Part shown: in pieces, positions 8,156 through 16,603 of the stretch
Layout of the letters: each line of letters opens with the position of its first letter
Numbering within the stretch: the stretch's first letter is position 1
Origin: Gammaproteobacteria bacterium
Lineage (GTDB): Bacteria; Pseudomonadota; Gammaproteobacteria; Steroidobacterales; Woeseiaceae
Reading direction: 5' to 3'
NCBI GenBank assembly: GCA_009937615.1
Contig: JAACFB010000021.1
Location: forward strand, 1-56,793
Length of the DNA: 56,793 bases
Position numbers and translations under genes: made by a program
Notes under the pieces: model-generated
Databases searched by the model: none
The model's input: only the letters and a program-made list of their open reading frames with translations
What the model was told of the DNA's origin: nothing

Positions 8156-9505
8156 GTGAGAACCTGGATCAGGAATCCGCTGGCCGTCTGGACCGCGAAC
8201 GACATCGAGGCCGGCGCCGGATTAGTGGTCGACGGCGAAACCATTACAGAGGTACTCGGCGCAGGTTCAGGCCCCGCTGGCCCTGTCGATATCGAGTTTG
8301 ACGCCAGTGGCCTGGTGGTAACGCCCGGGCTGGTCAATTGCCACCACCATTTTTACCAGACACTGACGCGAGCGTTTCCGGCTGCATTGAACAAGGACTT
8401 GTTTCCGTGGCTAACCGAGCTTTACCCGGTGTGGGCCCGATTGGATGAAGAGAGCATCGAACTGTCTACGCGCCTCGCCTTGGCCGAGCTGATGCTGTCC
8501 GGCTGCACGACGGCAAGCGATCATCATTACCTGTTTACCGACGCGCTCTCTTCGGCGGTCGATATCCAGGTCGAGGTTGCGGAGCAGCTCGGTGCCCGGG
8601 TCGTGCTGACTCGCGGCTCGATGAGTCTCGGCAAATCAGACGGAGGACTACCGCCAGACGAGGTCGTGCAGAATCCAGACGTGATCCTGGCTGAAAGCGA
8701 GCGCCTGATCTCCAGGTACCACGATTCCAGTCCAGGTGCATACACGCAGATTGCGCTGGCGCCCTGCTCGCCTTTCTCGGTCACCCCCGAACTCATGCGC
8801 AGCACGGCGGCAATGGCGCGGGATCACAATGTACTGTTGCACACGCACCTGGGTGAAACCGAGGACGAGAACGATTTTTGCCTGGAGCGCTTCGGCATGC
8901 GCCCCGTTGACTACCTGGCTGACGTCGGCTGGTTAGCGGGCGACGTCTGGCTCGCACACGGCATACATTTTAATGAAGACGAGATTGCGCGCCTCGGCTC
9001 GGCGGGTGTCGGGATCTCGCACTGCCCCAGTTCCAACATGGTCCTCGCATCAGGCATTTGTCGTACCAGGGAACTCGAGGCTGCGGGCGCAAGCGTGGGC
9101 CTTGGTGTCGATGGCTCTGCGTCCAACGACTGCTCCAACGCAATGCAGGAAGTCCGTCAGGCGTTTCTGTTGCAACGTTTACGCTATGGCGCCGCCAATG
9201 TTGGGCACGACGATGCATTGCGCTGGGGAACGGCAGGCGGTGCTGCCGTGCTCAACCGGCCGGATCTCGGGCAGATAGCGCCGGGACAGTGTGCTGACCT
9301 GGCGCTGTTCGACCTCGAGGAATTGCGCTTCTCGGGCCACGGCGACCCCGTCGCAGCACTCGTCCTATGCGGTGCGCGCGCGGTACGGCACCTGATGATC
9401 GGCGGCGAGTGGCGCGTAACGAACGGCGAAATTCCCGGGCTGGATCTCGAGCAACTGCGCCTGCGTCACCAGGCGGCGGCGACTTCCCTGGTGGCGCGGA
9501 ACTGA
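8156..9505 (+). CDS. 8-oxoguanine deaminase-like amidohydrolase
   Basis: Cytoplasmic deaminase of the SsnA/AtzA/PA0142 group; PA0142-type members convert 8-oxoguanine to urate. The signature PGLVNCHHHFYQTLTRAFP followed by DLFPWLTELYPVW is characteristic of that subgroup. H63 and H65 are the first metal ligands, HTHLGE carries the next histidine and general-acid glutamate, and GVDGSASND holds the catalytic Asp. 449 aa matches. Translation starts at GTG 8156 after AACAGG. The nucleoside hydrolase follows 7 bp later, so base release and base deamination are probably co-expressed. The 8-oxoguanine assignment rests on motif resemblance; guanine or isocytosine are alternatives. Confidence 0.82.
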   Translation: MRTWIRNPLAVWTANDIEAGAGLVVDGETITEVLGAGSGPAGPVDIEFDASGLVVTPGLVNCHHHFYQTLTRAFPAALNKDLFPWLTELYPVWARLDEESIELSTRLALAELMLSGCTTASDHHYLFTDALSSAVDIQVEVAEQLGARVVLTRGSMSLGKSDGGLPPDEVVQNPDVILAESERLISRYHDSSPGAYTQIALAPCSPFSVTPELMRSTAAMARDHNVLLHTHLGETEDENDFCLERFGMRPVDYLADVGWLAGDVWLAHGIHFNEDEIARLGSAGVGISHCPSSNMVLASGICRTRELEAAGASVGLGVDGSASNDCSNAMQEVRQAFLLQRLRYGAANVGHDDALRWGTAGGAAVLNRPDLGQIAPGQCADLALFDLEELRFSGHGDPVAALVLCGARAVRHLMIGGEWRVTNGEIPGLDLEQLRLRHQAAATSLVARN

Positions 9506-9512
9506 CTGGATC

Positions 9513-10463
9513 ATGAAGCGCGTTATCTTTGATACCGACATCGGCATAGACGATGCGATGGCACTGCTGTTTCTTCACTATGCGGCGGACGTGGAACTGC
9601 TGGGCATCGTGACGGGTTTCGGTAACGCCGACATCGATACAACCACGCGCAACGCTCTTTTCATGAAAGAGCGTTTCGGCATTGATGCCCCTGTGTTTCG
9701 CGGTGCCCCCGCCGCGCTCGGTCTGTCGATGTTCGATGACTACCCCGACTTTGTTCATGGCAAAAACGGGCTCGGCAATATCGATATCCCCGAAGTAGCC
9801 GCGCGCCCCGAAGCGGCCGATGGCGCGGCAGCAATCGTCAGCCTTGTGAACGACAATCCTCACGAGGTTTCTATCGTGTCTGTCGGCCGACTGACCAATC
9901 TGGCTAACGCGTTGGCGTTGTGTCCGGAACTGCCCGAGCTGGTCCGGGAAGTGATTGTCATGGGCGGCGCCTTCGGCTTCAACGGCCACCACGGCAACGT
10001 CTCACCCGTCGCGGAAGCGAATATCGCGGGTGACCCGACAGCAGCGGATCGGGCCTTCACGAGCGGCCTGCCGATGACGATCGTGGGCCTGGACGTCACG
10101 CAGGAGGTCATACTGGATGACGCGGGCTTCGAAGCGATACGTGACAGTGGCGGCGAGGCCGGCCGTTTCATTTATGAAATCAGCCGCTACTACCTGCGAT
10201 TTCATGAGCAGTTAACCGGCCACCACGAATGCCCGGTACACGATTCGAGCGCCGTGGCCTATCTGCTCAGGCCCGACCTCTATGAGACCAGGGAGGCCGT
10301 GGTCCGTGTCGTCACTGAGGGAACAGCCCTGGGGCAGACTGTCTGGACCGATTCCGAAAGTGCGGCAGGGAGTGACACTCCAAAGTGTACGATTTGCACC
10401 GGCGTAAACAGCCAATCAATGCTGCAGCTTTACTTCGAAACGATAGCGTCAGCGGCTGATTAA
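9513..10463 (+). CDS. Inosine-uridine preferring nucleoside hydrolase
   Basis: Hydrolyses the N-glycosidic bond of ribonucleosides to a free base and ribose, in the cytoplasm. The calcium-binding signature DTDIGIDDA is at residues 7-15, VGRLTNLA and VMGGAFGFNGHHGNVSPVAEANIAGDP carry the substrate and metal residues, and the C-terminal HDSSAVAYL supplies the last Asp. 316 aa is the family norm. It lies 7 bp behind the 8-oxoguanine deaminase-like gene, and its 3' end overlaps the convergent dioxygenase gene by 15 bp. The base preference cannot be read from the sequence. The pairing suggests it feeds purine bases to the deaminase. Confidence 0.92.
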   Translation: MKRVIFDTDIGIDDAMALLFLHYAADVELLGIVTGFGNADIDTTTRNALFMKERFGIDAPVFRGAPAALGLSMFDDYPDFVHGKNGLGNIDIPEVAARPEAADGAAAIVSLVNDNPHEVSIVSVGRLTNLANALALCPELPELVREVIVMGGAFGFNGHHGNVSPVAEANIAGDPTAADRAFTSGLPMTIVGLDVTQEVILDDAGFEAIRDSGGEAGRFIYEISRYYLRFHEQLTGHHECPVHDSSAVAYLLRPDLYETREAVVRVVTEGTALGQTVWTDSESAAGSDTPKCTICTGVNSQSMLQLYFETIASAAD

Positions 10464-11294
10464 CCGCAGGCGCTCGTCCAGATAGCTGCCCGAGGTGTAA
10501 CGCTCCGACAAGACGACATCGAGCCTCGGTGTCAGGAAAAACGGAATCGAGATTCGCGAGACGTTGTCGATACCGGCCCCCGGATTGTCGACACGGTGTG
10601 TCGTCGACGGGAAGTACCCGCTGCTTGCTTCCTGCAACATATCGCCGCTGTTAATGATGATGTCGCCCCGCTGGCTGGAAACGTCGATCCATCGCCCGCC
10701 GGTATCCTGTACTTGCAGCCCGGCCTGGTCGGATACGGGCAAGACCGTGATCAGGTTGATGTCCTCGTGCGCGGCAGCACGAAGCGCTTCGGGATTCTCG
10801 GTTCCATCCAGAGGCGGATAGTGCAGGATCCGCAGCAGACTCGCTTCGCGGGAAAGCATGCCGGCCAGCGGTTCCGACAGAGACTCGATTACGTCTTGCG
10901 GTGTGTGTCGTTGCACCAGGCCCAGCAGGTGACTGCCCAGCCGATACGCCGATTCATGGTATTGCAGGGTGTCGTCGGCGCACCCGGACGGCATCGGGGA
11001 GCCCGGCACGGCATGGAAAAATTCCTTGAGGTCCTTGGTCGAGTGTCCGACAGCAGTTTCGGATACGGTAGGCGGGAAGTAGCCTGCCTGTGTTCCGCCA
11101 TTGGTATCCGGGTCAGTGCGGAATCGATCTTTTTCATCACCTTTAAAAAAAGCCATCCACTTGACGTACAGATTGTCGAGCAAAGCATTGGGAATCGGGT
11201 GATTGCGAAGTACGGCAAATCCGGTGTCGTGTAGCGACACCGTGAGTTCCTGCCCTGCAGACTCTGATAGACAGTCTATCGTCTGAACGATCAC
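10449..11294 (-). CDS. 2-oxoglutarate/Fe(II) dioxygenase, isopenicillin N synthase-like
   Basis: Non-haem iron oxygenase, probably hydroxylating or demethylating a small molecule. From the chosen GTG start it has 281 aa: DIOX_N-like segment (TGFAVLRNHPIP), then the double-stranded beta helix with the iron facial triad H176-x-D178 and H233 (TTHRVDNP), and the 2-oxoglutarate-binding R247-x-S249. A longer frame opens at TTG 11360, but the family usually starts just before the VQTID strand. It is convergent with the nucleoside hydrolase and divergent from the exonuclease-like gene. Family members include thymine 7-hydroxylase, which would suit the neighbourhood, but the substrate is not determinable here. 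Confidence 0.82.
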   Translation of the reverse strand: MIVQTIDCLSESAGQELTVSLHDTGFAVLRNHPIPNALLDNLYVKWMAFFKGDEKDRFRTDPDTNGGTQAGYFPPTVSETAVGHSTKDLKEFFHAVPGSPMPSGCADDTLQYHESAYRLGSHLLGLVQRHTPQDVIESLSEPLAGMLSREASLLRILHYPPLDGTENPEALRAAAHEDINLITVLPVSDQAGLQVQDTGGRWIDVSSQRGDIIINSGDMLQEASSGYFPSTTHRVDNPGAGIDNVSRISIPFFLTPRLDVVLSERYTSGSYLDERLRLISR

Positions 11295-11313
11295 GATATT
11301 GCGCCCGTGCCCG

Positions 11314-11337
11314 GAGTTGGGTTCATAATAACAACTC
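11314..11337. promoter_or_regulatory. Inverted repeat GAGTTG-N12-CAACTC
   Basis: Perfect 6-bp arms separated by 12 A+T-rich bases, in the 66-bp gap between the divergent dioxygenase and exonuclease-like genes. It could be a dimeric regulator site. The arms are short enough that chance is a fair alternative. Confidence 0.25.
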
Positions 11338-11360
11338 AATCGCAATGCGAGTCGAGCCAA

Positions 11361-12011
11361 ATGACGCGAACCGTCCTGTTACTTCTTGCCCTTGCCGGCT
11401 CTCCTGCCGTCAATGCGCAGGAGTTCCAATGGCCAGCTCAGGCCCCCGGCGGATGGCTGCTGGCGTTCGTCGACGTCGAGACGACGGGCCTGGTACCCGG
11501 TTATCACGAGATGATCGATATCGGAATCGTGATGACGGACCTCGACGGCGCCGAACTCGGGGACCTGTTCGTGCGCATCCAGCCCGACCATCCCGAGCGG
11601 ATTGACGAGGGTGCCCGTGCCGTCAATGCGTATGAGGAAGACCGCTGGCGCGAGTTGGGCGCGCTGTCAGCCGAGGCAGCAATCGATCGAATCGTCAGCT
11701 TTCATGAGCAGAACGCCGGCAGCCGCAACGTACTGATGGTCGCCTTTAATTCACACTTCGACGCCGCATTTCTCGACCACCTGTTCCGGTCCCGCGAGCG
11801 AAGCTGGCGGGAGCTGTATCACTATTTCATTCTCGACCTCCCGTCCATGGCCTGGAGTCTCGGCATCCGGGACCTAACAGGCACGTCCATAGCGAACAAG
11901 CTGGGCGTGGCCGACGAACCGCATGTCGCCGAGCTGCATACCGGTATCACCGGCGCCCGGCTGAACGCTCGAATTTACCGGGCGCTGCTGGCTCTCACCG
12001 AGCTAGAATAA
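11361..12011 (+). CDS. Exported DEDDh exonuclease-like protein, final Asp absent
   Basis: RNase T/DnaQ-fold 3'-5' exonuclease domain behind a signal peptide (1-20, cleavage after NAQ), so it should act in the periplasm. Exo I is intact (D38-x-E40 in FVDVETTG) and Exo II is intact (N130SHFD134). In Exo III the pattern H-x4-D is expected, but after H188 the fifth residue is H193 (HVAELHTG), so the fourth metal-binding aspartate seems lost. It may be inactive or use another ligand. The ATG at 11361 is preferred over an upstream frame because the signal peptide starts there. A decayed paralogue lies at 5196-5435. It runs into the PhyH gene with a 4-bp gap. Confidence 0.75.
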   Translation: MTRTVLLLLALAGSPAVNAQEFQWPAQAPGGWLLAFVDVETTGLVPGYHEMIDIGIVMTDLDGAELGDLFVRIQPDHPERIDEGARAVNAYEEDRWRELGALSAEAAIDRIVSFHEQNAGSRNVLMVAFNSHFDAAFLDHLFRSRERSWRELYHYFILDLPSMAWSLGIRDLTGTSIANKLGVADEPHVAELHTGITGARLNARIYRALLALTELE

Positions 12012-12015
12012 GGAC

Positions 12016-12903
12016 ATGGCGACACATACTGCAGCGGAAGCGTCCGGTCTTGATCAGGCCCAGATCGATCGTTTCGAAACCGATGGCTTTCTCCTGGTCG
12101 ACGACTTCTTCACGCACGAGGAGCTGGACCGGTTCGGGGTGTTCGTTGACGCCGCGGTGCGGCACCGGACCGCGGGCGATAGTCGCGCTCTTGGGGAGAA
12201 GAACCTCTATGAGCAGACTTTCGTGCAGTGCATGAGGCTGTGGGAGGATCACCCGTCTGTTGGCCCGTTCACTTTTCATCCGAAGCTCTGTGCTGCCGCC
12301 GCGGCCCTGCTGAAGACCGATTGCGTCCGGCTATGGCATGACCAGGCCCTTTACAAGGAGGCCGGCGGCCGCAAGACAGATGCGCACCTCGACTACCCTT
12401 TCTGGCCCACCGACAGACCCGACCTGGTTTCGGTCTGGATACCGTTCGACGACGTCCACCCGGGCGGCGGCATGATGAGCTATGTGCAGGGCTCTCACAG
12501 GATGGGGATCACTGACTTCGTCGACATCGGGCAGCTGCGCGGCGGCGAGCCTTATGACCTGCTCAAAAACCCCGAGATCGCGAGCCGGCCGTTAATTCCG
12601 GTAGAGGCCCGGAAGGGTTCCGCTATCTTCCATCACGCCTGCACGATTCATGCTGCCGATGCCAACGAGACCGGCAAAACGCGGCGCGTTTTCACCATGG
12701 TCTACATGGCCGATGGTCTGCGTCGTTCCAGGGATGACGCTTACTTCGCGCTCGATCGCGACGAGATCAAGACAGGTGAGTTGATCGTCGGTCCCGGCCA
12801 CCCCGTGGCCTGGCCCCGGGAGGAAAATGATTTGCCCGCGCCTCCAGAGAGGCTCGGACCGAAAACCGGCTTCGGCTTTTCAGGGGGTAACGAAGCCCAG
12901 TAG
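12016..12903 (+). CDS. Phytanoyl-CoA dioxygenase (PhyH) family protein
   Basis: Fe(II)/2-oxoglutarate dioxygenase, 295 aa, cytoplasmic. The iron site is visible as H124-x-D126 (DAHLDYPFW) and H212 in the CTIHAADANETGKTRRVF block, whose arginines (about 223-224) bind 2-oxoglutarate. WIPFDDVHPGGGMMSYVQGSH is a typical PhyH core strand pair. PhyH members hydroxylate many substrates, including lipids, ectoine and nucleotide-linked compounds, so the name is only a fold label. It follows the exonuclease-like gene by 4 bp and overlaps the convergent yjjG-like gene by 24 bp. It is the second of three dioxygenases in this 9-kb stretch. Confidence 0.85.
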   Translation: MATHTAAEASGLDQAQIDRFETDGFLLVDDFFTHEELDRFGVFVDAAVRHRTAGDSRALGEKNLYEQTFVQCMRLWEDHPSVGPFTFHPKLCAAAAALLKTDCVRLWHDQALYKEAGGRKTDAHLDYPFWPTDRPDLVSVWIPFDDVHPGGGMMSYVQGSHRMGITDFVDIGQLRGGEPYDLLKNPEIASRPLIPVEARKGSAIFHHACTIHAADANETGKTRRVFTMVYMADGLRRSRDDAYFALDRDEIKTGELIVGPGHPVAWPREENDLPAPPERLGPKTGFGFSGGNEAQ

Positions 12904-13566
12904 CTCTTCAAGAGCGGCGATCTCGTGAACCGGCTGGCCCGGCTGCCGCGACGATCGACCGCCGGGGTTATACCAGCAGGTCGCGATGCCATAGTTTGCG
13001 CCGCCCTCGATATCGGACGACAGGTTGTCCCCCACCATGACCGCGGACTCCTTTGCCGGGAAGCCCAGCGCGTCGAATACGATATCGAAGATTGCGGTAC
13101 CCGGCTTGGATGCCCCGACCTCCGCTGAAATCACGATTGCGTCGAAATACTCATCGATGCCGAGACGGCGAATACGAGACCTCTGGACCTCGCCGAGCCC
13201 GTTGGTGACCATGGCCAGCGACACCTGCGCGCTTAACCGCTTGAGAACCTCCAGCGTACCGTCATAAAGGTCTCCATGCGCGCCAAGGCCGGCAACGAAG
13301 TCATCAGCCATTTGCTCGGCGTCGGCATCGAGTTCGTATTCAGCAACGAGGCGCTCGAAGCGGTGCGTGCGAACACCCTGCGGAGTGATTTCGCCGCGCT
13401 CAACAGCCGCCCAAAGCTCGAGATTAATCTTGCGATACGCAGCGGCATACCGTCCGGGCTCGGAAACACCGGCTGCAGTCATCGCCCTGGAAAACGCCAT
13501 TGCTTCAGACGCGTCGGAGTCGAACAGCGTGTGGTCGAGGTCCAGCAGAAACGTCTTATATCGCAT
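12880..13566 (-). CDS. yjjG: HAD phosphatase, YjjG-type noncanonical pyrimidine nucleotidase
   Basis: House-cleaning 5'-nucleotidase; E. coli YjjG removes phosphate from dUMP, dTMP and halogenated or oxidised pyrimidine nucleotides. Motif I is D9-L-D11-H-T, motif II is VTNG, the motif III lysine is in SKPGTAIF, and motif IV is MVGDNLSSD. The helical cap (about 18-95, LWAAVERGEITPQGVRTHRF) and the ending IATCWYNPGG match E. coli YjjG closely, and 228 aa is the right length. It faces the PhyH gene tail-to-tail. Dephosphorylating damaged nucleotides fits the 8-oxoguanine deaminase and nucleosidases close by. Confidence 0.85.
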   Translation of the reverse strand: MRYKTFLLDLDHTLFDSDASEAMAFSRAMTAAGVSEPGRYAAAYRKINLELWAAVERGEITPQGVRTHRFERLVAEYELDADAEQMADDFVAGLGAHGDLYDGTLEVLKRLSAQVSLAMVTNGLGEVQRSRIRRLGIDEYFDAIVISAEVGASKPGTAIFDIVFDALGFPAKESAVMVGDNLSSDIEGGANYGIATCWYNPGGRSSRQPGQPVHEIAALEELLGFVTP

Positions 13567-13848
13567 GTCTCAGCTTTTGCATGTCAGCGTGAAGTGTTGC
13601 AGCGTAGCGGTTCGCTAACAGTGGATCGTGGCGATTAACGGGTGTCTTGCACGGTCCAGTTCGGCATTCAACCCCGGGATGCGCCGTAAGTGCTCCCGGG
13701 AATACCGAGCGGTTCCGTACGCTCCACGGCATAGCGTACATTACTGGCAGCTGCCCTGTATGACTACCGCCAGGTGACGCAGAACCTTTAGTAGTCTGGT
13801 AGTCTATTTCCGCTCTCCCTGTCCAACCAAAAACGGATCCTAAATACC

Positions 13849-15438
13849 ATGCGCCGCTTTCATTTTACTCTGCTGCTTGTCTTTCTCGTCACGGGTTTCT
13901 ATGGCTGCAATGCGAACGACCCAGCGCCCGCCGCGCCGCAAGCAAGCGTGCAGGACGATACGATCGTCACCCTGCTGTTTACCAACGATGTCGAGAGCGC
14001 TTACGACCCGATCCCGGCATTTTGGCTCGACGACATCTCGATGATCGGCGGTATTGCCGAAATGACGACGTTGATAGAAACGCTTCGTGCGTCAGAGCCC
14101 AATGTGTTTCTGTTTGACTCCGGGGACATCTTCACGGGCGCGCTGGCAAAGCTCACGCACGGCAAGCTCGCGTTCGAGCTCATGATCACGATGGGTTATG
14201 ACGCCATGGCCATCGGCAACCACGAATTCGAGTACGGGCATCACATCTTCGAATGGGAAAAAAACAGGGCGCCTTTCCCGGTGCTGGGTGCAAACTTCTT
14301 CTACAAGGATACGGACCACCCGTACGCGCAGGCGCATACCATACTCGAGCGTGACGGCGTTCGCATCGGCGTCATCGGGATCATGGGACAGGATGCCGCC
14401 ACGGCGATAATCCCGTCATACATTGCGCCTCTGGACGTCCACGACCCGGTCGAGGCGGTTCGAAAATCCGTTGCCGAGCTGCGCGACGAGGTAGACCTCA
14501 TCGTTTTGCTGACCCACCAGGGCAAGACCGCGCCGATGCAGACCGATGCCGAGACCGACCCGAGACTGCAGCGGGACATCGACGCGGACATCGCGCTTGC
14601 CGGCGCGGTTGAGGGCATCGATGTGCTGTTTGCCGGTCATGCCGACGCAGGAACGCCCGAGCCCGTGGTTCATCCGGAGACGGGAACGCTGATCATGCAG
14701 ACCTACGGGCAGGCGACACACCTCGGCTATCTGCAGCTCACGCTGGACAGCGATACCCGTGCCATCACGAAATATGACGGCAAACTGATCCCGGTCGAGG
14801 CATCGAGACTGGAGCCCGACCCCAAGATCCTGGCCAAATTGAGGCAATACCGGGACGCGCATGCCGACATCATGGTCAAGGTGGGAACCACCGAGGCACC
14901 GTTGATCCGGCGTTACATAGAGGAGTCGGACATCGGCAACCTGTTCGCCGATGTTTTCGTTGCCGCAACCGGCGCGGATATCGGGTTCGTGCACGGCGGC
15001 AGCCTCCGCAAAGACCTGCCCCAGGGGGATATCCGCCTTGTCGATATCCTGGACTCGTACCCGTTTGTCGACGACGTGAACGTCAAAGAGATGAGCGGCA
15101 GCCAGATTCGTCGCGCCCTGGAACAGTCGCTCACGTTTGAACGCGGGATGCTCCAGCTTTCGGGACTCGAGATGACCTACGACCTTGCGCAACCCAAGTA
15201 CAGCCGCATCGTGACGCTCGAGAAAGATGGCCGCCCGGTTGCCGATAGCGATCGATTCACCGTGGCCGCCCCGGGATTTCTGACCGAAGGCGGTGATCTT
15301 TATGACTCCTTCCCCGAGTCCGAAGTGATTCGCAGCGTCGGCAAGGTATCCGACGTGATTATCGACTACTTCCGTAACCAGGGGGTGGTCGCCGTACCGG
15401 AACGAGGCCGGCAATGGCCCGTAGCAGATAGCCGGTAA
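13849..15438 (+). CDS. Surface 5'-nucleotidase / UDP-sugar hydrolase-like lipoprotein
   Basis: Two-domain metallophosphoesterase plus 5'-nucleotidase C-terminal domain, expected to dephosphorylate nucleotides outside the cytoplasm so that nucleosides can be imported. A leader with a hydrophobic core precedes C20 (GFYGC, an imperfect lipobox). Metal motifs are SGDIFTG (D93), GNHEFE (N124, H125), LLTHQG and AGHADAGTPEP; the C-terminal domain has SDIGNLFADVF and GFVHGGSLR. The first motif reads TND47-V-E49-S where most relatives have D-x-H, so one metal ligand is swapped. 529 aa is normal. The 280-bp upstream gap should contain its promoter. The alcohol dehydrogenase starts 11 bp after its stop. 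Confidence 0.87.
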   Translation: MRRFHFTLLLVFLVTGFYGCNANDPAPAAPQASVQDDTIVTLLFTNDVESAYDPIPAFWLDDISMIGGIAEMTTLIETLRASEPNVFLFDSGDIFTGALAKLTHGKLAFELMITMGYDAMAIGNHEFEYGHHIFEWEKNRAPFPVLGANFFYKDTDHPYAQAHTILERDGVRIGVIGIMGQDAATAIIPSYIAPLDVHDPVEAVRKSVAELRDEVDLIVLLTHQGKTAPMQTDAETDPRLQRDIDADIALAGAVEGIDVLFAGHADAGTPEPVVHPETGTLIMQTYGQATHLGYLQLTLDSDTRAITKYDGKLIPVEASRLEPDPKILAKLRQYRDAHADIMVKVGTTEAPLIRRYIEESDIGNLFADVFVAATGADIGFVHGGSLRKDLPQGDIRLVDILDSYPFVDDVNVKEMSGSQIRRALEQSLTFERGMLQLSGLEMTYDLAQPKYSRIVTLEKDGRPVADSDRFTVAAPGFLTEGGDLYDSFPESEVIRSVGKVSDVIIDYFRNQGVVAVPERGRQWPVADSR

Positions 15439-15449
15439 CCGGACTTCAA

Positions 15450-16601
15450 ATGTCGACTCAGGAACTGGAAATCCAGGCAGCGGTCGCCTATCGCAGTGAC
15501 GAACCCTTCACGACGACCACGCTTGAGCTGAGGGCGCCCGCAGCCCACGAAATACGCGTAAGGATCGTGGCGACCAGCGTATGCCACACGGACCTGATGA
15601 CCAAGAACAAGGCGCTGTGTTCGTTTCCAATTGTTCTCGGCCATGAAGGCGTCGGCATCGTCGACGCCCTTGGCGAACATGTGAGCGGATTCGAGATCGG
15701 GGACCACGTCGTTCTCAGCTACGACTATTGCGGCCATTGCCCGCAATGCGAGAAGCACAAGCCCTCGTACTGCAACGATCACGGCAGCCTTAACTTCGCG
15801 GGCACCCGGCCGGACGGCAGCAAGACGCACCGGACTCCAGGCAGCGGCACGGCCGACGTGTTCGGCTCTTTCTTCCAGCAGTCGTCGTTCGCTACCTACG
15901 CGCTCAGCCACGCGAGCAATACGATCAAGGTAGACAAGGCCCTGCCCCTGCCGCTGCTGGCGCCGCTGGGCTGCGGCGTACAGACCGGCGCGGGAACGGT
16001 GTTCAATACGCTGCAGGTCGAGCCGGATACGAGCCTCGCCGTGTTCGGCTGCGGCTGTGTCGGGCTGTCGGCAATCATGGCGGCCAAGCTGGCAGGAGCA
16101 CGGCGGATAATCGCTGTGGACATCAACAAGAGCCGCCTCGAGACCGCCATCGCGCTCGGCGCAACACACCGTATCCTGCCGGGCGAAATCGGCGATGCCG
16201 CTGCCGTAGTCGACCACGTCAAGTCGGTTTCACAAACGAACGGCTGCCATTACGCGATCGACACGACGGGCGTGCCCGGCGTGCTCCGGCAGGCTTTCGA
16301 TTGTTGCGGTCCGCTCGGGGTGACGGCTATGATCGCCCCTGGCGTGCCGGGAACGGAAGTCAGTATCGAAATGCTCGGCTTGCTGCCCGGCAAGTCTCTG
16401 CGCGGCGTTGTGCAGGGCGATTCGGAATCGAAGACCTTCATACCCAAGCTCATCGACCTTTGGCAGCAGGGCGTGTTTCCGTTCGACAAGCTGATTACCC
16501 GGTACAACTCCATCGACAGTCTCGAAACCGCCGCGCAGGCAATGGCCAGCGGCCAGGTGATAAAGCCCGTCGTGGTAATCGATCCGGCCTTCCAGGAGTA
16601 G
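15450..16601 (+). CDS. Zinc-dependent alcohol dehydrogenase (class III / aryl-alcohol type)
   Basis: NAD(P)-dependent oxidation of a primary alcohol to an aldehyde. Catalytic zinc ligands are C45, H65-E66 and C175; the structural zinc loop is complete (C94, C97, C100, C108). The nucleotide fold has GCGCVGL (200-206) followed by a VDINKSR strand whose Asp suggests NAD. GHEGVGIV is the family signature. 383 aa resembles benzyl-alcohol and S-(hydroxymethyl)glutathione-type enzymes. Only 2 bp separate its stop from the aldehyde dehydrogenase ATG, so alcohol to acid oxidation in two steps is the obvious reading. The alcohol itself is not indicated; a formaldehyde/glutathione role is possible. Confidence 0.88.
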   Translation: MSTQELEIQAAVAYRSDEPFTTTTLELRAPAAHEIRVRIVATSVCHTDLMTKNKALCSFPIVLGHEGVGIVDALGEHVSGFEIGDHVVLSYDYCGHCPQCEKHKPSYCNDHGSLNFAGTRPDGSKTHRTPGSGTADVFGSFFQQSSFATYALSHASNTIKVDKALPLPLLAPLGCGVQTGAGTVFNTLQVEPDTSLAVFGCGCVGLSAIMAAKLAGARRIIAVDINKSRLETAIALGATHRILPGEIGDAAAVVDHVKSVSQTNGCHYAIDTTGVPGVLRQAFDCCGPLGVTAMIAPGVPGTEVSIEMLGLLPGKSLRGVVQGDSESKTFIPKLIDLWQQGVFPFDKLITRYNSIDSLETAAQAMASGQVIKPVVVIDPAFQE

Positions 16602-16603
16602 AC

